Part shown: positions 41,085-49,645 of the stretch, in pieces
How the letters are laid out: every line of letters starts with the position of its first letter
Position numbering within the stretch: position 1 is the stretch's first letter
Assembly (NCBI RefSeq): GCF_902833645.1
Contig: NZ_CADFGE010000011.1
Location: 1 to 64,000 of the forward strand
Origin: Paraburkholderia fungorum
Lineage (GTDB): Bacteria > Pseudomonadota > Gammaproteobacteria > Burkholderiales > Burkholderiaceae
DNA length: 64,000 nucleotides
Direction: 5' to 3'
Position numbers and translations under genes: made by a program
Notes under the pieces: model-generated
Database searches by the model: none
What the model was told of the DNA's origin: nothing
The model's input: the letters and a program-made list of their open reading frames with translations, nothing else

Positions 41085-43286
41085 TCAAGGCTTCCAGCGA
41101 TACATCATCACTTTCCCGCGTGCGTCTTCCTCGACGAACACGAGATACTCACCGTTGCTGCGTTTCGCGGCGCTGATGCCGTTGGGCACGTCGACCCAGC
41201 CCGACGCGCTGCCGACTTCCGGGCCCGGACGGATGACACCGATCTCCTTGCCGCTGTCCTTGTCCCACACGTGCACCGCGCCGACCGGTTCGACGCCAAA
41301 GATGTATTGCCCCTCGACCGTGAGCCCGATGATCGTGGCGATGGGTTTGGTCTGCGTGGTCCAAGGCAGCGTGATCGAATAGCGCTGCACCGGATTGCCG
41401 CTCGACCATTTGTCGTAGCGCGCCAGCACGCGCCCCACCTCCTTCCAGAAGCCGCGATCGAACGGCGTATCGGGCGTATAACCGGTCAGGTACATCGTGT
41501 CGGTGTCGGGGTCGTAAATCGCCCGGTGCAGTTCGGTGAACGGCTGCGGCACCGGGTAATGCGTGAGATTCGAATACGAGTAAACAGGGTTGCCCTGCGC
41601 ATCGAGGCCACCGAAACGGAAGCGGTAAATACCCCGGTTATCGCGAGCGCGCCAGATATCCCCCGCGCTATCGACCCACCAGCCCCAGCCGCCCGCGAGC
41701 TTCGTGCCGCTCGTGTTGAGGGTGAATTCGTCGGTGTTGAACCTGCCGTCGCCGTTCACATCGCGCCAGATCCAGTCGCCGCCCGGCGGGGCATTCGGCA
41801 CCTTGGCAACGGCTCGGTCACGCCCGGCAATGAAGCCCGAAGGAATCGCCACTTCGCCATCGCGCTGCGGATCGAAGCGATAGATTTTCAGGTGATCCGC
41901 GTACATGTCGGTCAGGTACAGAAACGTGTGGCCCTTGAGCTTGCGGGCGATCGGCAGGCCGGGATACTGGTCGGTGTGAAAGACCGGGTCGTCGGGATAC
42001 TTGAAGCGGTTCGACAGAAACCCCACGTATTTCCAGTCCTGACCGGCAGGCTTCGAGAGATCGAGTTCGAAGCGCTTGTTGCCGGTATAGACGCTATCCG
42101 GACGTGACGGATCGATCCATGCGCCGTCGACGAATAACAAGCCCTGCACCTGCCAGTTCTGCTTGCCGTCCGGCGCGTAGCTTTCGAGCGTGGCGCCGAG
42201 GCCCGCGCCGATCGGCGCGTAACGCGGACCGATGCCGTTGGTCGACACATAAACATTGCCGCGCGCATCCACGCCCACGCCGGTCAAACCGTTGAAGCGC
42301 TGCGGTCCTGGGCGGCCCGCTACACCGCTGAAAATGCCACCGCGCTCGCCCAGCGAACCCGACTCCGCGTAGCGGCCATTGCTTTTGCTGAAAAACAGCA
42401 CTTGCTGACGCGGACCGTTGTCGGCAATGAGAATGCGGCCTTGCGCATCGACGGCGATATCGACCGCGACCGTATCGGTGGGCAACGTGAAGGTTTCGTC
42501 AAGGCGCTTGCCCCATGCCGTGTAATGCTCCACATGTGGCGCGCGGTCGTTGCGCGTGCCGCTCAACACCCACAGCGTGCCGTCGGGGGCAAGCGCCATG
42601 CGGCCCGGTTCGTGCACGCTCCAGTTTGCCTTCTGCTGCATCGATTCTGCGTCATACACCTCGATACGGTCGCGTGCGGTGTTCGCCGCGTACAGCGTGG
42701 TGTCGTTCGCTGCCAGACCGCCAATTTCCGCGCTCGTGCCCGTCGGCACTTCGTTCATCATCAAGAACCCGGCGGCCAGTTGCGCATGTGGGTCTGCGTG
42801 GTTCGCGGCCGGCTGGAACGGCGCGGCGCGCTTCGGATCGGCGATCTGCCGACGCGAAATGCCGAACCATTGCTTGCCCTTCTCCGGCCATACGCCTTGC
42901 TCGACCAGATGCCCCTTCTCATTGCCGACCGCGATGGCCACGAACGCGTACTTGCGATTCACCGCGATCGCGTTGCCGCCGCCATTGCCCCAACCGTGCG
43001 TGCCACCCGCAAAACCGAGCATCTTGCCGTTCTGATAGATGCTCGCTTCAGCGCCGCTTTCGTCCCATGGTGCGTTCGTATAGACCTTACCGTCGGGGGT
43101 GACCGCAATCGCGGTGATGTTGATCTGGGTCCACGTGCCGTCGCCAAAACCGAAGGTATTGCCGATCCAGGAATTTTTCGCGTTTAACACGGTTTCAGCG
43201 GATGCCGTGAAGCTGACCGACGCGGCCGTCATGCCAGCCGCATAGGCCAATACAGCAATCCAGGTTTTGAACGTGAAACGGGCCAA
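41085..43286 (-). CDS. Secreted beta-propeller protein of the EPS locus
   Basis: Exported protein of 733 aa. The start is a TTG at 43286, seven bases after GGAGGA; the five-codon longer frame begins inside the ribosome-binding site. The signal peptide covers residues 1-30 (FKTWIAVLAYAAGMTAA, cleavage after FTASA). The mature protein has recurring NHL/SMP-30-like propeller strands (ITAIAVTPDGKVYTN, GRMALAPDGTLWVLSG, VDIAVDAQGRILIADNG, GVGVDARGNVYVSTNG) and an EF-hand-like loop DVNGDGRFNTDEF that may bind calcium. No catalytic residues were identified. It lies between the flippase and the acyltransferase genes. A role in handling or modifying the exported polymer in the periplasm is inferred from position only. 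Confidence 0.75.
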   Translation of the reverse strand: MARFTFKTWIAVLAYAAGMTAASVSFTASAETVLNAKNSWIGNTFGFGDGTWTQINITAIAVTPDGKVYTNAPWDESGAEASIYQNGKMLGFAGGTHGWGNGGGNAIAVNRKYAFVAIAVGNEKGHLVEQGVWPEKGKQWFGISRRQIADPKRAAPFQPAANHADPHAQLAAGFLMMNEVPTGTSAEIGGLAANDTTLYAANTARDRIEVYDAESMQQKANWSVHEPGRMALAPDGTLWVLSGTRNDRAPHVEHYTAWGKRLDETFTLPTDTVAVDIAVDAQGRILIADNGPRQQVLFFSKSNGRYAESGSLGERGGIFSGVAGRPGPQRFNGLTGVGVDARGNVYVSTNGIGPRYAPIGAGLGATLESYAPDGKQNWQVQGLLFVDGAWIDPSRPDSVYTGNKRFELDLSKPAGQDWKYVGFLSNRFKYPDDPVFHTDQYPGLPIARKLKGHTFLYLTDMYADHLKIYRFDPQRDGEVAIPSGFIAGRDRAVAKVPNAPPGGDWIWRDVNGDGRFNTDEFTLNTSGTKLAGGWGWWVDSAGDIWRARDNRGIYRFRFGGLDAQGNPVYSYSNLTHYPVPQPFTELHRAIYDPDTDTMYLTGYTPDTPFDRGFWKEVGRVLARYDKWSSGNPVQRYSITLPWTTQTKPIATIIGLTVEGQYIFGVEPVGAVHVWDKDSGKEIGVIRPGPEVGSASGWVDVPNGISAAKRSNGEYLVFVEEDARGKVMMYRWKP

Positions 43287-43811
43287 AAGTAATTCCTCCA
43301 ATCCGGGCCGAGCCGCGATCGGGCACCGAGCCCGCGCAGATGCGAAATGCCAAGAAGTGACAGCAGAGACCGCTAGAAGCGACGTACGAGCGACGTAAGA
43401 ACGTGAGACGGATCACACGGCTCACATTACGCGGAAAAAACGCCGCAACGAAAATCGAAAATAATTCAAAAATATTCGCCGCTTTAAGCGTCGCGAAAGA
43501 AAATTATTTAAAAATCGATTAAACGAAAATACTCGCGGGCGCTTGCGCCCGGCTCTGCCTTCGCGACCATCCTTACCGATGCGGCGGGATTTCCCCTGCA
43601 CTTCTTACGCTTTACGACAGCCATAAGACACAAGCACGGAAATCAATTTCAAATGGCTAACGAAACACCCTGTTTCAATCTGATTCATTTATCCATTTCA
43701 TTCCCGTTTTTTCATCAATTTCTTTTGCCTAAAATCGATTGCACTACCGATGCGACGCGCAGCGAGCGCGATCCTTCACCCGGCTCATCCGCTTCACTCC
43801 ATGGACGGTTC
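43287..43811. other. AT-rich divergent intergenic island
   Basis: No gene is supported here. The DNA between the propeller and acyltransferase starts is AT-rich at 43436-43530 and 43640-43740. It contains ATCGATT twice and a divided motif (AAATGGCTAAC ... ATCCATTTCATT ... GCCTAAAATCGATT, 43651-43740) that recurs near galU. It is the likely promoter region for both divergent genes. Confidence 0.5.
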
Positions 43812-44930
43812 ATGACTGCTAGCGCACTGCCCTTAGCGCCTTCTCACTCACGCCGCATCGTGCAACTCGACGGGTTGCGCGCGATTGCCGTACTGGCCGT
43901 GTTCGCCCAGCACGCGCTGAAAGCGCCGCTGTGGATGGGCGTCGATCTGTTTTTCGTGTTGAGCGGCTTTCTGATTACCGGCATCCTGCTCGAACGCAAG
44001 GCGCGTCAACAGTCGTATTTCGGCTACTTCTATGCGCGCCGGGCGCGGCGCATCCTGCCGCCTTATCTGCTGCTGATGGTGGTGTCGTCGATTCTGTTCG
44101 GCTTCGGCTGGGCACAGCACTGGCAGTGGTACGCGTTCTTCGCGACCAATATCGGCGATGCGCTCAACCAGAGCGGCCACGACAGCCTGAACGTGCTGTG
44201 GTCGCTGGCCGTCGAAGAGCAGTTCTATATTTTCTGGCCGTTTGTGATTCTGCTGCTGCCCGAGCGTGTGCTCGGCTATGTGGCGGCCGCGTTGATCGTG
44301 CTGGTGCCGGTGCTGCGCGCGGTTGCCACGCCCTGGTTCGATTCGTTCTGGCCGATCTATTACCTGACGCCGTTCCGCATGGACCTGCTGGCGGCCGGCG
44401 CGCTGCTCGCGGTTGCCGTACGGCGCAATCGCGATGCCCTCGAACCGTTCAAGGGCCTGGCCGTGCTCGGCTTTTTCGCCGCGCTGGCTGTGCTCGCATG
44501 GCTGCATCTGCATTACCCGCGTTTTCGCGCGGCCAACACGCCGCTGTCGAATGCCGGGCTCTACAGCGTCTCGCTAGTGCTGTGCACTTCCGTCGTGGTC
44601 ATCGCCCTGCAAAGCAAGGGCATCGTCAAGCGGCTGCTGTGCAACCCCGTGCTGGTCTATATCGGCACCATCAGCTACACGATCTATCTGATCCACCTGA
44701 GCGTCCTGTACACGCTGTGGCCGCTGCATCTGAACCGTTACGTGACCGCGGCGCTAGCGCTTGCGATCACCCTCGCCTACGCCAGCATCACATGGTTCGC
44801 GTTCGAGAAACGGTTGATTTTCGGCGCGGCCGGCAGAGGTGCGGCCGCCAAAGGTGCGGCCGGCAAAGACCATGCGAGCGCCGGCAGCATGACGGGAGGC
44901 GCGTCGCAAGCGCCGCAAAGCCGCGCATGA
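43812..44930 (+). CDS. Acyltransferase family 3 (OafA-like, bceO-like)
   Basis: Membrane O-acyltransferase of 372 aa with about ten helices. It shows VQLDGLRAIAVLAVFAQHALKAPLWMGVDLFFVLSGFLITGILL, then YFYARRARRILPPYLLLMVV and LWSLAVEEQFYIFWPFVIL, the acyltransferase-3 pattern. The expected catalytic His lies in AQHALKAP. I start at the ATG 43812, since the longer frame from 43653 begins with residues that match no family. Its stop overlaps the SGNH hydrolase start (ATGA), suggesting the two act together on the polysaccharide. Confidence 0.88.
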   Translation: MTASALPLAPSHSRRIVQLDGLRAIAVLAVFAQHALKAPLWMGVDLFFVLSGFLITGILLERKARQQSYFGYFYARRARRILPPYLLLMVVSSILFGFGWAQHWQWYAFFATNIGDALNQSGHDSLNVLWSLAVEEQFYIFWPFVILLLPERVLGYVAAALIVLVPVLRAVATPWFDSFWPIYYLTPFRMDLLAAGALLAVAVRRNRDALEPFKGLAVLGFFAALAVLAWLHLHYPRFRAANTPLSNAGLYSVSLVLCTSVVVIALQSKGIVKRLLCNPVLVYIGTISYTIYLIHLSVLYTLWPLHLNRYVTAALALAITLAYASITWFAFEKRLIFGAAGRGAAAKGAAGKDHASAGSMTGGASQAPQSRA

Positions 44931-45661
44931 GACGCCGTGCGTGGCTCGCCGCGAGCGTGTCGGGCGTTGCGTGGGTGGTCGCTTCAATGGCTGCGCCGAA
45001 TGCACACGCCGGCGGTCCGGCAACCCAGGTGCTGGTGGAAGCCTACGGCGATTCGACCACGCTCGGCATTGCATGCAGCAACGGCCGCTGCGGCCCGCAG
45101 GCGCAGAACGCCGTGTCGTATCTGCAGGACGACTTGCAGGCGAAGCACGGCGACCGGGTGCGCGTCACGAACTACGGGGTGGGCGGCACCACGGCCACCC
45201 AGTTGCGCGACGGCACCGGCAACCGTCGGGCCGGTCCGGGCGCGGGCTTGCCATGGCAGGAACGGCTTGCCGCGTCATCCGCGCAGATCGTGCTGATCAA
45301 CTACGGCATCAACGAAGTGATGCAGAACCAGACGCCCGAGCAGTTCTATGCGGCCGAAACGACGCTCGTGAAAAGCGCCCGTGCGCTCGGCAAGGAGCCG
45401 GTTCTGCAGACCTCGAACCCGATGCCCGACAACCGCCTCAACGCGCGGCTCGCCGCAATGGTTGTGATGACGCGTCGCGTGGCCGCCGAACAGCAGGTGC
45501 CGCTCGTCGATCAATTCGCCTACATCAGCAGTCTGCCGGACTGGAAGACGCTGATGTCCGACGGCGCGCATCCGAAGCCGGACTTGTACCGGCTCAAGGC
45601 TGAACAGGATTTTCAGGTCGTCGATCCGCTGGTGCGGCGACTGCTGGGCGGCACGCTCTGA
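44927..45661 (+). CDS. Exported SGNH/GDSL-type hydrolase
   Basis: Protein of 244 aa with an N-terminal signal sequence (MRRRAWLAASVSGVAWVVASMAA, cleavage near NAHA-GG). The SGNH blocks are YGDSTTLGI (nucleophile Ser), YGVGGTTATQLRDG (Gly), INYGINEV (Asn) and SDGAHPKPD (Asp/His). It is translationally coupled to the preceding acyltransferase. In OafB-like proteins these two domains are fused, so this looks like a split version in which the hydrolase completes acetyl transfer in the periplasm. An esterase removing acetyl groups is the alternative. Confidence 0.85.
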   Translation: MRRRAWLAASVSGVAWVVASMAAPNAHAGGPATQVLVEAYGDSTTLGIACSNGRCGPQAQNAVSYLQDDLQAKHGDRVRVTNYGVGGTTATQLRDGTGNRRAGPGAGLPWQERLAASSAQIVLINYGINEVMQNQTPEQFYAAETTLVKSARALGKEPVLQTSNPMPDNRLNARLAAMVVMTRRVAAEQQVPLVDQFAYISSLPDWKTLMSDGAHPKPDLYRLKAEQDFQVVDPLVRRLLGGTL

Positions 45662-45715
45662 AGCTCTTTTTTCCAGTGCGCTTCTTTTTTCTTTTACCAA
45701 TATCGAAGGCAAGCT

Positions 45716-46759
45716 ATGAGCCAACCACGCAAAGCGATCATCACCGGCGTATCCGGACAGGACGGCGCCTATCTGACCAAACTGCTGCTCGACAAGGGCT
45801 ACCACGTGACCGGCACCTACCGGCGCACGAGTTCGGTCAACTTCTGGCGCATTCGTGAGCTCGGCGTGCTCGATCATCCGAATCTGCGTCTGGTCGAACA
45901 CGATCTGACCGATCTCGGCTCCACGCTGCGCCTGCTCGAAGGCGCGCAGGCCGACGAGTTGTACAACCTCGCGGCGCAGAGCTTCGTGGGCGTCTCGTTC
46001 GACCAGCCCGTGACGACCGCCGAAGTGACCGGCATCGGCGCGCTGAATCTGCTCGAAGGTATCCGTATCCTGAATCCGAAGACGCGTTTTTATCAGGCCT
46101 CCACTTCGGAAATGTTCGGTCTCGTGCAAGCGGTGCCGCAGCGCGAGGACACGCCCTTCTACCCGCGCAGCCCGTACGGCGTGGCCAAGCTGTTCGCGCA
46201 CTGGTCGACCATCAATTATCGCGAGTCGTACAACCTGTTCGCCAGCAGCGGGATTCTGTTCAATCACGAATCGCCGCTGCGTGGCCGCGAATTCGTGACC
46301 CGCAAGATCACCGACACGGTCGCGAAGATCAAGCTCGGCAAGCAGGACACGCTGGAACTCGGCAATCTGAGCGCCAAGCGCGACTGGGGCTTCGCGCTCG
46401 AATACGTGGAAGGCATGTGGCGCATGCTGCAAGCCGATGAACCCGACACCTTCGTGCTCGCCACCGGCCGCACCGAGACGGTACGGGACTTCGTGCGCAT
46501 GGCGTTCGCCGCCGCGGGCTATCAGCTCGAATGGTCGGGTAAGGAAGAGCGCGAAACCGGCATCGACGTCGCCACGGGTAAGACGCTGGTGCGCGTGAAT
46601 CCGAAGTTCTACCGCCCGGCGGAAGTGGATCTGCTGATCGGCTGCGCGGACAAGGCGCGCGAGAAGCTCGGCTGGAAGCCGGAAACCACGCTCGAACAGC
46701 TATGCCACATGATGGTTCACGCGGACCTCGGCCGCAACGAGCATCACGAGACGTTCTGA
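45716..46759 (+). CDS. gmd: GDP-mannose 4,6-dehydratase (bceN-like)
   Basis: Makes GDP-4-keto-6-deoxymannose, precursor of GDP-rhamnose or GDP-fucose; 347 aa. Extended-SDR features visible are the NADP motif TGVSGQDGAYL near the N-terminus, TYRRTSSVNFWRI, the LYNLAAQSFVGVSF block, the catalytic STSEMFG and YPRSPYGVAK (Tyr-x3-Lys), and GRETVR-like substrate loop residues. It is the counterpart of BceN of the cepacian bce-II cluster. The reductase needed to finish GDP-rhamnose (BceM type) is not in this window. Confidence 0.96.
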   Translation: MSQPRKAIITGVSGQDGAYLTKLLLDKGYHVTGTYRRTSSVNFWRIRELGVLDHPNLRLVEHDLTDLGSTLRLLEGAQADELYNLAAQSFVGVSFDQPVTTAEVTGIGALNLLEGIRILNPKTRFYQASTSEMFGLVQAVPQREDTPFYPRSPYGVAKLFAHWSTINYRESYNLFASSGILFNHESPLRGREFVTRKITDTVAKIKLGKQDTLELGNLSAKRDWGFALEYVEGMWRMLQADEPDTFVLATGRTETVRDFVRMAFAAAGYQLEWSGKEERETGIDVATGKTLVRVNPKFYRPAEVDLLIGCADKAREKLGWKPETTLEQLCHMMVHADLGRNEHHETF

Positions 46760-46859
46760 CCTGGTGTGATTGAGGATGGAGGATGGTCGCCGGCGGCCTC
46801 CTCCGCGCCGGCGTGTTCGTCTTCATCGAGATCTCCTGACGTAGTCAAGCCTGATTGCA

Positions 46860-46873
46860 ATGATTCAGGTCAA
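46860..46873 (+). promoter_or_regulatory. FNR/ANR-like site upstream of DUF465-ppk2
   Basis: ATGAT-TCAG-GTCAA matches the FNR/ANR half-site pair TTGAT-N4-(A/G)TCAA at nine of ten positions. It lies 100 bp before the DUF465 gene. Oxygen control is plausible but a single imperfect site is weak evidence. Confidence 0.35.
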
Positions 46874-46972
46874 TGCTATCGATACCTGGTAGTGCAAAAA
46901 TAGTTGCTCCAGAGGCGTGCCATGTCTTTCCTCAAGACCTGGCACCTTCACCACTGCCAGATGGAGTGACAG

Positions 46973-47194
46973 ATGTTCCCCGAATACCGCGACCTGATCT
47001 CCCGCCTCAAGACTGAGGACGCCCATTTTTCCCGCCTGTTCGAACGCCACAATGAGTTGGATCATCGCATTCACAACATGGCAACGAACGTCACGCCTGC
47101 CGACAGCGCCACCATCGAAGCCTTGAAGAAGGAAAAACTTCTGTTGAAAGATCAACTGTATGAGGTCTTGAGGAAAGCGGCCGAAGCTGCCTGA
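46973..47194 (+). CDS. DUF465 (YdcH-like) small protein
   Basis: Protein of 73 aa with the DUF465 pattern: MFPEYRDLISRLKTEDAHFSRLFERHNELDHRIHNM, then LKKEKLLLKDQLYEVLRKA. It forms two predicted helices likely to make a coiled coil. The function of the family is unknown. It lies 52 bp before ppk2 and may be cotranscribed with it. It interrupts the EPS region between gmd and the assembly genes. Confidence 0.9.
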   Translation: MFPEYRDLISRLKTEDAHFSRLFERHNELDHRIHNMATNVTPADSATIEALKKEKLLLKDQLYEVLRKAAEAA

Positions 47195-47246
47195 GCAAGC
47201 TTGCGCTCCACGCCTGAATCCAATCTTTCACAAGGAATCCCCAATC

Positions 47247-48431
47247 TTGGCATCCCAGCAGGACAAAACTCGCCCACGCGCCCCAGCGCCCCGACTCGTC
47301 AGTCGCGGCGACGTCGCCGTCGACATTCATGCCGCTGCTCGCGGCGACGCGCGAGGCGACTCGCATGGCGAGGCCGCTAGCGAAACCCCCGCCCACGCCA
47401 ATCAAGCCGCGCGTAGTGTTGAACGCACAGAGACCCGCCGTTCGGTGGAAACCGCAAATGCCTTTATCGTCAACGGCATGGAAAGCGTTCTTGCGGGGCA
47501 AACCGGATCCGGGCGCGAACCCGGCGGTGCAATGAGCGCCATCAAGACGCTGCTGGACGGCCTCTCCCCCGATGAAGCCCAGGCGCTGCGCATGCATTTG
47601 CTCGAAGGCAATCCCGCCACCTGGCATGCCGGCGCCGTCCGTCATCCCGACGACGAGCTATCGCCGGCGCTGCGTGAAGGTGGCTATCCGTACCGCAATC
47701 TGATGTCCCGCCGCGCGTACGAGAAGCAGAAATATCGCTTGCAAGTCGAGTTGCTCAAGTTGCAGGCGTGGGTTCGGGAAACCGGCCAGCGTGTCGTGAT
47801 CCTGTTCGAAGGGCGCGACGCGGCGGGCAAAGGCGGCACGATCAAACGCTTCATGGAACATCTGAATCCACGCGGCGCCCGGGTCGTCGCGCTGGAAAAA
47901 CCGAGCGAATCGGAGCGCGGCCAATGGTACTTCCAGCGCTACGTCCAGCATCTGCCCACCGCGGGCGAGATCGTGCTGTTCGACCGTTCCTGGTACAACC
48001 GTGCCGGCGTGGAACGGGTAATGGGTTTCTGTTCACCGCACGAATATGGCGAGTTCATGCAACAGGCGCCCGAATTCGAGCGGCACCTTGCGCGCAGCGG
48101 AACGCATATCGTCAAATTCTGGTTCTCGGTAAGCCGGGAGGAACAACGCCGCCGTTTCAGGGAGCGGGAGGTGCATCCGCTCAAGCAATGGAAGCTGAGT
48201 CCGGTCGACCTCGCCTCGCTCGACAAATGGGACGAATACACGCAAGCCAAAGAAGCGATGTTCGCGCAGACCGATACGGCCGACGCGCCGTGGACCGTCG
48301 TCCGCTCCGATTGCAAGAAGCGCGCGCGGCTCAATGCAATGCGCTACGTGCTGCATAAGCTGCCATATGCGAATCGCGACATCGAGGCGCTCGGCCCGGT
48401 GGACCCACTGATCGTCGGGCGGGCAATGTAA
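47247..48431 (+). CDS. ppk2: Polyphosphate kinase 2
   Basis: Transfers phosphate between polyphosphate and nucleotides; 394 aa from a TTG at 47247, class I size. The PPK2 core occupies about residues 140-380: Walker A EGRDAAGKGGTIKR, the lid/Walker B region DRSWYNRAGVERVMGFC, and FREREVHPLKQWKLSPVDL. The first 90 residues are Arg/Ala-rich and not conserved; the true start may be one of the internal ATGs, for instance the one opening MSAIKTLLDGLS. AAGGA lies upstream of the TTG at a long spacing. The reaction direction (GTP or ATP regeneration against polyP synthesis) cannot be told. Confidence 0.9.
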   Translation: MASQQDKTRPRAPAPRLVSRGDVAVDIHAAARGDARGDSHGEAASETPAHANQAARSVERTETRRSVETANAFIVNGMESVLAGQTGSGREPGGAMSAIKTLLDGLSPDEAQALRMHLLEGNPATWHAGAVRHPDDELSPALREGGYPYRNLMSRRAYEKQKYRLQVELLKLQAWVRETGQRVVILFEGRDAAGKGGTIKRFMEHLNPRGARVVALEKPSESERGQWYFQRYVQHLPTAGEIVLFDRSWYNRAGVERVMGFCSPHEYGEFMQQAPEFERHLARSGTHIVKFWFSVSREEQRRRFREREVHPLKQWKLSPVDLASLDKWDEYTQAKEAMFAQTDTADAPWTVVRSDCKKRARLNAMRYVLHKLPYANRDIEALGPVDPLIVGRAM

Positions 48432-48476
48432 CGCTCACCGGCGCAGCGGCCGCCTCAATGGCGGCCGGCCCTGCCC

Positions 48477-49643
48477 TCAATGCACCCCGCCCGCCGCAAT
48501 CGCCTCGCTGTACACCGAAGCCACACGCTTCGCGATCACCGAGTTGTCGAAGTTCTCGCGTGCATAGCGACGGCAGGCGTCGGCGTCCGGCAGCTTCAGT
48601 GAACCGTTCAACGCGCCCGCCAGACCTGCCGCAATCGCTTTCGCGCCGGTCTCCGGCAAGACCAGGTTCGGCGACAAACCCGCCACCGCTTCCGGCAAGC
48701 CGCCTACCGGCGTTACCAGTACCGGCGTGCCGGAAGCCAGCGATTCGACGGTAATCAGCCCAAAGCCCTCCAGCGCCACGGTCGGCACCACGCTGATATT
48801 CGCCGCACGGTACAAGGCCGCCAGATGCTGATCGGGCACGAAGCCCAGCAGCTTCACGTTGTTCTCGAGACCCGCCTCGGTAATACGCGCCTGCAATTCA
48901 CCTTCAAGCCGCCCCTTGCCTGCGATCAGCAGCAGCACATCGGGTTCCGAGCGCTTGAGCAGCTTCACCGCATCGATCAGGTCTTCGAGGCCCATGCGGC
49001 GCACCAGACGCCGCACGGCCAGCACGATCGGCCGGTCTTGCGGCAATTGCAGCTTCAGGCGCGCCTCGGCCGGCGTGAGCGGCAGATTGAACTGTTCGAC
49101 GTCCACGCAACCCGGCACCACACGGACGCGCTCCGGCGCGATGCGATAGCGCGAAGTCAGAATCTTGCCGAATGCCTCCGACAGCACGATCAACCGCGAC
49201 GAGCGCACATACACCGATTGTTCCAGATAGCGCTTGGCGCGCTGGCCGAGCGAATCGGCACCCTCCACATGGCTCTCGTCGGCCCATGGTCCCTGGAAAT
49301 GCGAGACCTGCGGAATGCCGCGCGTCACGTCCAGGCCCGGGAACGTGTACAGCGCGAAGTGCGACGAGATCACGTCGGGACGCGAGACGCTGATTTCATG
49401 GCGCAGCGCGCGGCGTGCCGCCATCAGCCGCAGCGGCAGCGATTGCGCGGCGGACCCGAAACCGTTGATCGCGCCACCGGTATCCGCGGCGACTTTGGGC
49501 GAGCCCGCCACCACGCCGCGCACGGCGACGCCCGCGCCCGGCAACGCGCCGACCAGCGAGTAATACATGCGGTCAAGCCCGCCCGCGCGTTCGGGGAACC
49601 AGTGCATGCCGATCTGCAGCGATTTGATTGAACTCGTCGTCAT
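48477..49643 (-). CDS. bceK: GT4 glycosyltransferase (bceK-like)
   Basis: Cytoplasmic GT-B glycosyltransferase of 388 aa. The N-terminal acceptor domain starts SLQIGMHWFPERAGGLDRM. The nucleotide-sugar domain has VLAVRRLVRRMGLEDLIDA, LLIAGKGRLEGELQ and the E-x7-E motif in EGFGLITVESLASG. It is the last gene of the assembly operon, 2 bp after the preceding glycosyltransferase. By order it corresponds to BceK. Sugar specificity is not known. Confidence 0.88.
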   Translation of the reverse strand: MTTSSIKSLQIGMHWFPERAGGLDRMYYSLVGALPGAGVAVRGVVAGSPKVAADTGGAINGFGSAAQSLPLRLMAARRALRHEISVSRPDVISSHFALYTFPGLDVTRGIPQVSHFQGPWADESHVEGADSLGQRAKRYLEQSVYVRSSRLIVLSEAFGKILTSRYRIAPERVRVVPGCVDVEQFNLPLTPAEARLKLQLPQDRPIVLAVRRLVRRMGLEDLIDAVKLLKRSEPDVLLLIAGKGRLEGELQARITEAGLENNVKLLGFVPDQHLAALYRAANISVVPTVALEGFGLITVESLASGTPVLVTPVGGLPEAVAGLSPNLVLPETGAKAIAAGLAGALNGSLKLPDADACRRYARENFDNSVIAKRVASVYSEAIAAGGVH

Positions 49644-49645
49644 GT

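Noticed and set aside
43931..44926. N-terminal extension of the SGNH hydrolase frame
   Set aside because: Out-of-frame acyltransferase sequence; the real start has a signal peptide and overlaps the acyltransferase stop.
48448..48466. Hairpin GGCCGCC-TCAAT-GGCGGCC between convergent ppk2 and bceK
   Set aside because: Position fits a terminator but there is no U-tract; left uncalled.
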